DNA from: JAJYLM01 sp964547905
GTDB taxonomy: Bacteria > JAMCPX01
Length of the DNA stretch: 7,128 bases
Assembly (NCBI GenBank): GCA_964547905.1
Contig: CAZJPN010000066.1
Coordinates: 1 to 7,128, forward strand
Reading direction: 5' to 3'
Shown here: piece after piece, positions 1 to 5,662 of the stretch
Position numbering within the stretch: the first letter of the stretch is position 1
Layout: each line of letters starts with the position of its first letter
Made by a program: the position numbers and the translations under genes
Notes under the pieces: generated by a model
What the model saw: the letters and a program-made list of their open reading frames with translations, nothing else
The model's database searches: none
What the model was told of the DNA's origin: nothing

Positions 1-232
1 CAGCGGCTTGGAGTTGGTCAAGTATTGCCTTACCGGCAGCAATGTTGTTATTTGCATCTGTAAGCCAGCCTGTTAGATCGGCTACTTTGTTCGATATTGT
101 AGTAGCAGCTGATTTTGTTTCTGACTGCCAAAACGGAACTACAACATTCTCAATGTTGCTTTTTGCAGCTTCATACGAGCTTGTTATGTCGTCTAATATT
201 CCGCTTATTCCTGTACCAATTATGCTGTCCAT
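1..232 (-). CDS. hypothetical protein, 3' end cut by window edge
   Basis: This frame is open from an ATG at 232 to the window edge and gives 77 residues beginning MDSIIGTGISGILDD. The start is supported by a strong GGAGGT Shine-Dalgarno at 238-243, five bases upstream. It overlaps the end of the 113-aa gene by 13 bases, so translational coupling is likely. The visible part has no membrane helix or signal peptide. It is polar and Ala/Asn/Thr-rich, looks mostly helical, and includes the segment ISNKVADLTGWLTDANNNIA. The first residues resemble those of the 200-aa transglutaminase-like protein (MDSIV...IGSFDD), and GTGISGIL is reminiscent of the Gly-rich motif seen in neighbouring proteins; both similarities are short. 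I do not recognise a family. Its position at the end of the putative structural operon suggests a virion or surface component, which is inference. Confidence 0.8.
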   Translation of the reverse strand, partial: MDSIIGTGISGILDDITSSYEAAKSNIENVVVPFWQSETKSAATTISNKVADLTGWLTDANNNIAAGKAILDQLQAA

Positions 233-561
233 GATTTACCTCCGTATTGTTTATGTTTCTTTGATACTTTTATCAGTATCATTCCCATTGTTGCTACACC
301 TGCTGCTATGAGACCATAGGTTAAATATGAACTTACATTGGTAGCATTTATTGCCGGAGGCGTTGTAGAGGGAATTATGTTTGAGATTGTGCCTCCCTTA
401 GCCAAATCCGGCAATATGATGCCTGCCTTTTGAAGCTCTGGAGCAGGAGACAGTGCAGACTGTTCCGTTGTTATGTTTGCAGGGGCAGGAGTAGGTATTA
501 CATCAAAAGTCGGTATATCTATTACTGGAGTTGTGTCTCCGAGACCTCTAACGTATTCCAT
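220..561 (-). CDS. small C-terminally membrane-anchored protein, GLGDT leader
   Basis: This is a 113-aa protein with start ATG 561. A GTG at 570 is in frame but has no Shine-Dalgarno, whereas ATG 561 has AAGGTGG five bases upstream. Three parts can be seen. The N-terminus MEYVRGLGDTTP carries the GLGDT motif at residues 6-10. Residues 15-75 are a Pro/Thr/Ala/Ile-rich linker, probably extended. One membrane helix at about 81-99 (TYGLIAAGVATMGMILIKV) is followed by a basic tail, SKKHKQYGGKSWTA. There is no N-terminal signal peptide, so the predicted topology is a C-tail anchor with the basic end inside. The helix resembles the C-terminal helix of the 316-aa protein (EYGLIGVGALAALAIVYKV). It overlaps both neighbours (14 and 13 bases). 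No family is recognised; a minor coat or membrane virion protein is a reasonable inference. Confidence 0.85.
   Translation of the reverse strand: MEYVRGLGDTTPVIDIPTFDVIPTPAPANITTEQSALSPAPELQKAGIILPDLAKGGTISNIIPSTTPPAINATNVSSYLTYGLIAAGVATMGMILIKVSKKHKQYGGKSWTA
238..243 (-). promoter_or_regulatory. Shine-Dalgarno inside the end of the 113-aa gene
   Basis: GGAGGT on the minus strand, five bases before ATG 232. The same bases encode Gly-Gly of the upstream protein's tail (QYGGKSWTA). This site decides the start of the truncated leftmost gene. Confidence 0.75.
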
Positions 562-982
562 GATGACCACCTTTTTTCTTTTTTACTTTGACCCTCCAGA
601 AAATAATTCCTGCTATAAACCCCAGTCCTGATAGTCCTGATATGATAAATATAGGATTCATGTATAATGGAGTTGATGGAAGCACTTTAGGATCTGAATT
701 GTCCTTAACGCTCTGAATTGCATTTGCAACAGCCAACTTAACTTGACCTGACTCTGCTTTTGCACCCATTATACCTTCTATCGTACCAATTAAACCGCCG
801 GCAACTCCACCTATTATTGCTCCCACGACGCCAAACGAAACTCCGGTGGTAGCACCTTGGGAAGCTCCCATTAAAGCATTTACACCGATATTACTCGTAT
901 CGGCAGTGCTTACCGGCATACCGGTGTCACCAAGACCTTCGTTGTTGTATTGTTCAGTTATATAATCAACGTTTTCTTGCAT
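548..982 (-). CDS. glycine-zipper membrane protein with GLGDT motif and Lys-rich tail
   Basis: This is a 144-aa protein. I choose ATG 982 (MQENVDYITEQ) because AAAGGT lies seven bases upstream. The longer frame from 1021 would overlap the 76-aa gene by 56 bases and has no better ribosome site. Residues 16-20 are GLGDT, identical to the motif at residues 6-10 of the 113-aa protein. Residues 39-74 are Gly/Ala-rich with GxxxG spacing (VVGAIIGGVAGGLIGTIEG), a glycine-zipper pattern known in membrane-inserting and oligomerising segments. Residues 111-129 form a clear membrane helix containing SGLSGLGF, followed by a very basic tail RVKVKKKKGGHHGIR. It sits in the run of overlapping small membrane-protein genes. 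A structural membrane protein, or one that helps genome delivery, would fit, but no family is recognised. Confidence 0.85.
   Translation of the reverse strand: MQENVDYITEQYNNEGLGDTGMPVSTADTSNIGVNALMGASQGATTGVSFGVVGAIIGGVAGGLIGTIEGIMGAKAESGQVKLAVANAIQSVKDNSDPKVLPSTPLYMNPIFIISGLSGLGFIAGIIFWRVKVKKKKGGHHGIR
567..573 (-). promoter_or_regulatory. Shine-Dalgarno inside the Lys-Gly tail of the 144-aa gene
   Basis: AAGGTGG on the minus strand, five bases before ATG 561. It lies in an A-rich run that encodes the KKKKGG tail, so one stretch serves as codons and as ribosome site. It favours ATG 561 over the in-frame GTG 570. Confidence 0.7.
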
Positions 983-1196
983 GAGATTTACCTTTTTTCT
1001 TATATACTTCATACCCGACAATAGAGAACCCTATTGCAGCTATAGCAGATACTATATATATAACCTTGTGTTCTGATATATTCTTTGTAACCGTAGCTGA
1101 TAGGTTTGATAGAAATGTCCCAGCACTCTGGAATGGCTGATCGATCCCAGATGCCTTTGCGTAAGTTTGTAACTGTTGATATGCAGGTGTAGGCAT
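966..1196 (-). CDS. 76-aa single-helix membrane protein, coat-protein-like layout
   Basis: Start ATG 1196 shares its A with the TAA stop of the 220-aa gene (TAATG), and GGAGG lies seven bases upstream. The 76-residue product has a polar, largely helical N-terminal half (MPTPAYQQLQTYAKASGIDQ), one membrane helix at about 45-63 (VIYIVSAIAAIGFSIVGYE), and a strongly basic C-terminus, YKKKGKSHARKR. There is no signal peptide. Polar or amphipathic N-terminus, central helix and Lys-rich tail is the general layout of filamentous-phage major coat proteins such as fd pVIII, but small membrane proteins of other kinds share it, and I see no sequence similarity that would settle it. Its last 17 bases overlap the 144-aa gene and supply that gene's ribosome site. 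Confidence 0.85.
   Translation of the reverse strand: MPTPAYQQLQTYAKASGIDQPFQSAGTFLSNLSATVTKNISEHKVIYIVSAIAAIGFSIVGYEVYKKKGKSHARKR
990..995 (-). promoter_or_regulatory. Shine-Dalgarno inside the Lys tail of the 76-aa gene
   Basis: AAAGGT on the minus strand, seven bases before ATG 982. It lies in the codons for the KKKG tail of the upstream protein. It is the main reason for choosing 982 as the start of the 144-aa gene. Confidence 0.65.
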
Positions 1197-1858
1197 TAGC
1201 TTGCCTCCGCATTTATTATTGAATCTGTTATAGCTGAAATATAGCTTGGCGATGGATTCGGTACTCTGCCATTAGCACTTCCATCATCAAGGAATGTCAA
1301 CATTCTCATTGTGTTTATTATGTAAATAACACTATGAAGATTGACAGGAGTTGGAATCTTTCCGGTTGGATCAGTATACATTTTCATTATATCGCTATCT
1401 GATCCTACTTTCCATGTATTCAGAGTATCGTTTACAGGATTTAACATCCATAAAGTAGCTTGATTATTACTAAGAGTATATGCCTGAGTCCACATACTAA
1501 TGAGCCAGTTAAGAGTAACTGAGTCTGTGCCTTTTACCTGTAACAAATTATTTAATCTTGACCATATCCAGTAGGGAGCTGAAAGCATAGCTATGGCAAG
1601 AAGTTTGCCTATTTTAGGCTGAGGCGGATTCCCACTATCCATTATAGCCATTAAGCCCTGAAACTGATCGGTTGTTATGCTTGAAAGCAAACTATTAAAA
1701 TTAGAGAGCTGAACCGGTATGTTATTTTGAGGGTCTCCGTTCCAATGAGACCAGTCTTCCGGAAGACTCATTGTTATACTCCAGAATGATATGTAATCAG
1801 TAAGCCATGCCTGTATCTGATCTTGTGTTAATGTAGAAGTTACGTTAAAAGTGCTCAT
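1196..1858 (-). CDS. tryptophan-rich hypothetical protein, 220 aa
   Basis: Start ATG 1858 overlaps the TAA stop of the lectin gene as TAATG. A GGAG sequence sits in the last codons of that gene, so the two are probably translated in sequence. The product has ten tryptophans in 220 residues, several in pairs or near-pairs (DWSHW, YWIW), and stretches that look like amphipathic helices (KIGKLLAIAMLSAPYWIWSR at about residues 82-101). No signal peptide, no long uninterrupted membrane helix and no catalytic motif is visible. The C-terminal third contains a hydrophobic stretch with Met (VIYIINTMRMLTFL) and ends in a polar tail. I recognise no family. Its place between the large lectin protein and the small anchored proteins suggests a virion or surface-complex partner; the function is unknown. 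Confidence 0.85.
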   Translation of the reverse strand: MSTFNVTSTLTQDQIQAWLTDYISFWSITMSLPEDWSHWNGDPQNNIPVQLSNFNSLLSSITTDQFQGLMAIMDSGNPPQPKIGKLLAIAMLSAPYWIWSRLNNLLQVKGTDSVTLNWLISMWTQAYTLSNNQATLWMLNPVNDTLNTWKVGSDSDIMKMYTDPTGKIPTPVNLHSVIYIINTMRMLTFLDDGSANGRVPNPSPSYISAITDSIINAEAS

Positions 1859-3597
1859 TATGCAGCTCCATCAATAATCTTTAAAGATGCAAGAATCTTG
1901 TTTGAACTTGTCGTCCCTCTGCTTTGTAAATTTTGAATAAAATTCTGTTTCAGATCATCTCTGCTGTCAGAAGACCAGTCATTCATTATCATCGTTACCA
2001 TCCCATGCTGTTTTTCAAGGTTCACAAGTTCATTGTCCGTTAGGTATGTAAGCTGAGCATATTCAGTTTCATCTCTTACCTTATTGAGGTCTCCTGCACT
2101 GAATAGGTTTGCAATAGCAGTATGAACTTCCTTAGCCCATTTATCAAGGGTATCACCAATTGCATTTACCAAGTTCTGCATCCATTTGCCAAGTAATGGA
2201 GTGCCGGAAAGCATTCCACCAATAAAATGATATATATCTTTTGTTGTATGTGTTCCGAATATAAGGTCTATTGTAAACGTTACTTCTTGAAATCCTCCAA
2301 GTTCTATAGCAAGCAATGTCAGACCAATGGTTGGCATAATAAGTCCGTGCCAAAATTCAGTTTCCATTTGATTAAAAAATTCACCAACTTGATTTATAAA
2401 TACTGAACTTTTTGCTTTTTTATCTCCTATTGCCCTATATACTTCATCTGCTAATTTACGATAACCCGTTTCCGTTGGGTATTTTCCGCCGGTATTTTTT
2501 CCTCCAGTTGTACCGCCTAACCACGCAAATATGTTGCTAAAGTTATTATACATATTTGTGAATCCGAGCTTCTGAATAATAGGATTTATTTTATCAAGGA
2601 TTGTTTGCGCTGGATCATAGTTCCATTGAAACGCACCCCAATTATTATTATCACTATGTCCTGCTGCTGCAAAGGGGCCGAGATTAACCGTCTGTGTCAT
2701 AAAATATGCATACGGATATAATAAATAGTGCAAAATGATTTTTTTGCTTGGTATACCGAATTTAGATAAATCAATTGAATTTATAGCATTTATGTAATTA
2801 TCTATTACTTTATAAATTATTGCTTGCGTCTGTTCCTTAGACCAAAACCCCCTTCCAGTTTGTACGTTTGAAAAATCAATACCTGGAAGGATAGAGGAAT
2901 AGATCCTATCGGCACTGTCTCGGACCAACTGCGGAATAGCCCAGTATTCCGGAATCGGTTTCTTATCATGATCGACTTGTATCATAATCCGATCGATTAT
3001 GTTCTTTAAAACACCTGCTTGAAGAGCTATTTCTGCTGGAAGACCAGCTTCAAAAGCCTGCAAACCTGCAATATCTGCTTGGCTTAATATGCCAGCTTCT
3101 TGTGCTTCCTTCCATTGACTCAATGTGGTAGCTGAGAATGCCGGCAATTTTGCCCTCTGAATAGCTTTAACTTCGGAAGCTACAAGATCAGAAGGTTGAT
3201 CTGTTTTTGACTGCCACTTCACTGCTCCATTGAGATACATAACAAGGTTTCCGTCTGTTTGTATAACAATGTATGCACCTGCACCTTTTGCTCCACTATT
3301 CCATATTGGATTATTTTTTGAATCATAAGCAACAAAGTTACCATCCCCCTGCATTACTGCCCGTACCACTCCACGATTTGCAGTATTGAAACTACGTAAA
3401 ACTATACCCCGAATATTATCTACAACCCATAAGTTCCCGTCTCCGCCCATACCGAACGTGAAAACACCATTATCAGATGTTATGCTTGTATTAGGAGTAA
3501 GCTGTTGACCTGGATACAATGTCGCAGCATCTCCCTGCCCAAAAGCTCCAAGTCCTGACAATCCTGAATCATTGTTTTTATCAACAAGATATTTCAT
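1858..3597 (-). CDS. B-lectin domain protein, putative adhesin or receptor-binding protein
   Basis: This is the largest product here, 579 aa. Residues 1-24 form a leader with the glycine motif GLSGLGAFGQGD. Residues 25-135 are a bulb-type (B-lectin) domain with three repeats about 30 residues apart. Two carry the mannose-binding consensus QxDxNxVxY (QGDGNFVAY at 83-91, QTDGNLVMY at 113-121), and the first is degenerate (GGDGNLWVV at 51-59), as is common in such three-fold folds. Residues 140-579 are unfamiliar. They look mainly helical, include aromatic- and Asn-rich stretches (about 286-330), a Gly-rich loop (361-372) and one hydrophobic segment (about 417-434), and have no catalytic motif I can name. 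Start ATG 3597 has no Shine-Dalgarno; a parS-like palindrome occupies that place. Carbohydrate binding is well supported by the motifs; a role in host attachment is inference from context. Confidence 0.9.
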   Translation of the reverse strand: MKYLVDKNNDSGLSGLGAFGQGDAATLYPGQQLTPNTSITSDNGVFTFGMGGDGNLWVVDNIRGIVLRSFNTANRGVVRAVMQGDGNFVAYDSKNNPIWNSGAKGAGAYIVIQTDGNLVMYLNGAVKWQSKTDQPSDLVASEVKAIQRAKLPAFSATTLSQWKEAQEAGILSQADIAGLQAFEAGLPAEIALQAGVLKNIIDRIMIQVDHDKKPIPEYWAIPQLVRDSADRIYSSILPGIDFSNVQTGRGFWSKEQTQAIIYKVIDNYINAINSIDLSKFGIPSKKIILHYLLYPYAYFMTQTVNLGPFAAAGHSDNNNWGAFQWNYDPAQTILDKINPIIQKLGFTNMYNNFSNIFAWLGGTTGGKNTGGKYPTETGYRKLADEVYRAIGDKKAKSSVFINQVGEFFNQMETEFWHGLIMPTIGLTLLAIELGGFQEVTFTIDLIFGTHTTKDIYHFIGGMLSGTPLLGKWMQNLVNAIGDTLDKWAKEVHTAIANLFSAGDLNKVRDETEYAQLTYLTDNELVNLEKQHGMVTMIMNDWSSDSRDDLKQNFIQNLQSRGTTSSNKILASLKIIDGAA

Positions 3598-3612
3598 GTT
3601 TCACGTGAAATG
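3597..3612. promoter_or_regulatory. parS-like ParB-binding site
   Basis: The plus strand reads tgtttcacgtgaaatg. The chromosomal parS known from Bacillus subtilis and conserved widely in bacteria is TGTTTCACGTGAAACA, so 14 of 16 bases match, with the 12-base core palindrome TTTCACGTGAAA intact and one arm perfect. It lies between the stop of the 316-aa gene and the ATG of the lectin gene, with one base shared with that ATG. It could be a centromere-like site read by host or element-encoded ParB, an operator, or a coincidence. No ParB gene is visible in the window. Confidence 0.55.
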
Positions 3613-3614
3613 TT

Positions 3615-4565
3615 TTATGCAATAACCTTATAAACTATTGCCAGTGCTGCCAGAGCACCTACTCCTATAAGTCCATATTCAAGCGTTTGATTCATTCCAG
3701 TTGATGCTGCCGGTGCAGCTACTACTGTTACCGGAGCCGGAGCCGGACTTGATGAAGACTTCGAAGGGTTAATAGAGCTATATAGCTTAGAACCGGCAGT
3801 AAGGAGATCGGAAAACTCTGATAAATAGTCACCTACTCCGCTCATTCCGCTCATTCCGACTGCATCCTCTATGTTCTTTATGAGAAAGGGCTTCCTTTCT
3901 TTTGTAATTGTTTGAAGATTATTTCCTTGTGGGATGTTTTTAAGAACTTGCTCATTAGCCTTCTTTTCTACAGAGGCATCTGCTATTTTAGAAAAATCAA
4001 ACGGTAAAATATTGCTCTTTGCCGCTCCTGCTATTACTGTTGAAAGTTGTTGTAAATAATTGCTCTGTGGAGCCTTGTTTTGTGCCGGTATAGCCAGTTT
4101 CTTTGCCGCTCCTGCTGCCGCTCCTGCTGCCGCTCCTAGAGTTGTTTGATTTACTTTCGATAGATGAGAAAATATATCAATCCAGTTTCCTCCAGCTTCT
4201 ACCGCAGCTACTTTTGCTGTTGGTTTCGTTACAGGTACAGGAGTTGTTTCGATTACCCTTGATACTTTTGCCATCACATCAAACCAGTTTCCACTCGGTC
4301 TTGCCGGTGTGGTTACTCTTCCAACTGGTTTCGGTGCTGATTTAAACCTTAAGTCCTCCCAAATATTACCAAATCCCATCCACGAATTAAACGGATTTAC
4401 AGCTTTTTTTATTGTAGCTATTGTAGTACTCGGTACTGGCGTTGTTGTAGCACTTGATGCCGGAGTTATCTGGTTCTTAATACTTGGTTCAGAAATATAA
4501 TTTGCGTCATAGCCTGTCGGCTCTTCAACTTGACCATATTGATCAACATTGTAATCTGATAACAT
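3615..4565 (-). CDS. low-complexity protein with GNW repeats and C-terminal membrane anchor
   Basis: This is a 316-aa protein. Start ATG 4565 has AGGAGG four bases upstream, and that site includes the stop of the preceding gene. Most of the chain is Pro/Thr/Ala-rich and probably disordered. Short motifs recur in it: GNIWEDL (66-72), GNWFDVM (92-98), GNWIDIF (126-132) and, weaker, SNYLQQL (168-174). The second and third are each followed by a similar stretch (AKVSRVIETT, SHLSKVNQTT). A GAAA run spans 144-154. GMSGMSGVGD lies at 237-246, and a Ser/Pro/Ala linker leads to a membrane helix at 297-315 that ends the protein at KVIA. The helix resembles that of the 113-aa protein. The repeats look like docking peptides on a tether, so a linker or scaffold role in a virion or membrane complex is a guess. 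No family is recognised. Confidence 0.85.
   Translation of the reverse strand: MLSDYNVDQYGQVEEPTGYDANYISEPSIKNQITPASSATTTPVPSTTIATIKKAVNPFNSWMGFGNIWEDLRFKSAPKPVGRVTTPARPSGNWFDVMAKVSRVIETTPVPVTKPTAKVAAVEAGGNWIDIFSHLSKVNQTTLGAAAGAAAGAAKKLAIPAQNKAPQSNYLQQLSTVIAGAAKSNILPFDFSKIADASVEKKANEQVLKNIPQGNNLQTITKERKPFLIKNIEDAVGMSGMSGVGDYLSEFSDLLTAGSKLYSSINPSKSSSSPAPAPVTVVAAPAASTGMNQTLEYGLIGVGALAALAIVYKVIA
4105..4137 (-). repeat. 12-base tandem repeat coding for GAAA
   Basis: The plus strand shows the unit gccgctcctgct in about 2.75 tandem copies. An identical single copy occurs at 4021-4032 in the same gene and reading frame. The tandem run encodes the Gly-Ala-Ala-Ala repeats at residues 144-154 of the 316-aa protein. 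Such a run can change copy number by slippage. Confidence 0.7.
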
Positions 4566-4573
4566 AAGACCTC

Positions 4574-5176
4574 CTAATTGTTTAACGAGTTTTTTTTTAC
4601 GAGATTTTCAGGCACTTCCCATTCAAACGGAGTGCTTTTGATTATTGCATCAAGCGGAACTCTCTGGCCTTTACTTGTATACGTATACATATAGACATGC
4701 CCATATCTTCCGTTATGCTCTAACATGCCTATTGCTTGAATATATACCGGAAAGCCTATTGCCCCGAGGAGAGAACCTTCAAGAACAACAAATTCATCAC
4801 AGTCTCCTGAGACTTTACCATGTTGTTTAATCTGATTCAGCATCCAGACAGGATCGGCTAAAACTTCTATGCCGTTTTTATTTTTAATTTTACCATTAAC
4901 GGCTTCGTATTTGTCCGGATCGTTTATATAATAGACGTGTTTTTTGATGTAGTTATGAATTGCTTCGATTTGACCAAGCTGATCCCTTTCAGGTGCTTGC
5001 ATTGCTATCTGGCGGGCCGCATAGATTATATCTTGATTGAGTTTGCCTTTACCAATAAGGGCAATCATCCTGTTTATCGTCTTTTCTGTTCCAGCGTCCC
5101 CGTCAGGTATTGTCTCTTTTGACATGGTAACATCATCAAAAGAACCTATGCTTGTGTACTTTACAATACTATCCAT
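4574..5176 (-). CDS. transglutaminase-fold cysteine protease or acyl transferase
   Basis: This is a 200-aa protein. The core matches the transglutaminase-like fold: helix QIEAIHNYIKKHVYYIND (about 69-86), the nucleophile motif SGDCDEFVVLEGSLLGAIGF with Cys126, then His160 in RYGHVYM and Asp176 in VPLDAI, giving the full Cys/His/Asp triad with family-typical spacing. Members of this fold act as proteases, amidases or cross-linking enzymes, and the sequence does not say which. There is no signal peptide or membrane helix, so it is probably cytoplasmic or packaged. The gene opens the putative structural cassette and ends eight bases before the next start. Processing of the neighbouring proteins at their shared Gly motif is an attractive inference. 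ATG 5176 has no Shine-Dalgarno; an in-frame ATG at residue 18 has none either. Confidence 0.9.
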   Translation of the reverse strand: MDSIVKYTSIGSFDDVTMSKETIPDGDAGTEKTINRMIALIGKGKLNQDIIYAARQIAMQAPERDQLGQIEAIHNYIKKHVYYINDPDKYEAVNGKIKNKNGIEVLADPVWMLNQIKQHGKVSGDCDEFVVLEGSLLGAIGFPVYIQAIGMLEHNGRYGHVYMYTYTSKGQRVPLDAIIKSTPFEWEVPENLVKKNSLNN

Positions 5177-5189
5177 GAGTTCAAGATAG

Positions 5190-5268
5190 CTTATAGGAAT
5201 ATTCTATGCAAATGGTGTTTGTGTAGAAAACAGTATCAGGATAGTATGAGAATATATCAAAAACTTAA
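5190..5268 (-). promoter_or_regulatory. candidate promoter region for the structural cassette
   Basis: Two weak possibilities lie in the gap before the transglutaminase-like gene. One is TTAAGT (5263-5268), a 16-base spacer and TACTAT (5241-5246), which would give a leader of roughly 60 bases. The other is a lone TATAAG (5190-5195) only 13 bases before ATG 5176, which would give an almost leaderless message and might explain the missing ribosome site. Neither is a strong consensus match, and AT-rich DNA yields such hexamers easily. Confidence 0.3.
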
Positions 5269-5314
5269 CATTATGATAGTATTTAAATCATTAGATGTAT
5301 AGAAAACCTATCAG
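5224..5314. repeat. short direct repeats in the intergenic region
   Basis: On the plus strand, tagaaaacagtatcag (5224-5239) recurs as tagaaaacctatcag (5300-5314), identical apart from AG versus C in the middle and 76 bases apart. A second pair, gatagtat, lies at 5240-5247 and 5275-5282. All four lie in the 185-base non-coding gap between the 93-aa gene and the transglutaminase-like gene. They may be operators for the nearby helix-turn-helix protein or iteron-like sites. Confidence 0.5.
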
Positions 5315-5361
5315 AAATTGGAATATAATATCCTTTTGTTCAAACATAGAATAGTTGAAAT

Positions 5362-5643
5362 CTATTCGACACTGGAATCAGAATCATCTTCTAAAGCTCT
5401 TCTGATCAGATAGATAGTGATATAGTTTTTATCAACTTTATCCTGTTCTAATATGATTCCATAATTCAGTACAATGTCATCTATGTGTGATTTTGTAAAC
5501 AGGTAAATAGTTTTTAAAATTACATTGTCATTAAGCTCATCGCTTATATTTCCAGACTTTATCTTATCTATGATGTCCTTGATATACTGGACATCAGAGT
5601 CCCCAGAACATCTTATATCTATCTTTATTTCATTGAGTAACAT
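5362..5643 (-). CDS. acidic hypothetical protein, 93 aa
   Basis: Start ATG 5643 lies 19 bases after the stop of the helix-turn-helix gene and has only a modest AAAGGT-type ribosome site. The product is clearly acidic (about 19 Asp/Glu against 11 Lys/Arg) and ends in EDDSDSSVE. It has alternating helix-like stretches (VQYIKDIIDKIKSG; VILKTIYLFTKSHIDDIVL) and a strand-like YITIYLIRR. There are no membrane segment, Cys pair or nucleotide-binding motif. It is the last gene of the right-hand group and is followed by the repeat-containing gap. A small regulator or DNA-mimic-like inhibitor would be possible, but nothing specific supports either; I do not recognise it. Confidence 0.75.
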   Translation of the reverse strand: MLLNEIKIDIRCSGDSDVQYIKDIIDKIKSGNISDELNDNVILKTIYLFTKSHIDDIVLNYGIILEQDKVDKNYITIYLIRRALEDDSDSSVE

Positions 5644-5662
5644 TTGTCAGACCTTTCGGTAT

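Noticed and set aside
42..311. Plus-strand open frames, also at 4103-4500, 4645-5122 and 5525-6063.
   Set aside because: Each lies opposite a well-supported minus-strand gene, with Leu/Ser/Cys-rich translations typical of antisense shadows.
548..600. A AAA AAG slippery heptamer in the correct phase near the end of the 144-aa gene, suggesting programmed -1 frameshifting.
   Set aside because: The -1 frame runs only about 18 more codons to a stop and does not enter the 113-aa frame, which lies in the +1 frame. The A-run is better explained by Lys codons and the ribosome site.
966..1196. Firm assignment of the 76-aa protein as a filamentous-phage major coat protein.
   Set aside because: The layout fits, but there is no signal peptide, no Zot/pI gene in view and no sequence match I can point to; kept only as a hypothesis.
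1009..1212. Second minus-strand open frame across the 76-aa gene.
   Set aside because: It is out of frame with the membrane protein, which has a clear Shine-Dalgarno, a TAATG junction and a sensible helix; the alternative product has no such features.
2153..2353. 66-codon minus-strand frame inside the lectin gene.
   Set aside because: It is wholly contained in another frame of the 579-aa gene, has odd composition (many Tyr/Trp/Arg) and no supporting junction.
5349..5367. GAATAG/CTATTC inverted repeat at the stop of the 93-aa gene as a terminator.
   Set aside because: The stem is only 6 AT-rich pairs, overlaps the stop codon and has no T-run after it on the minus strand.
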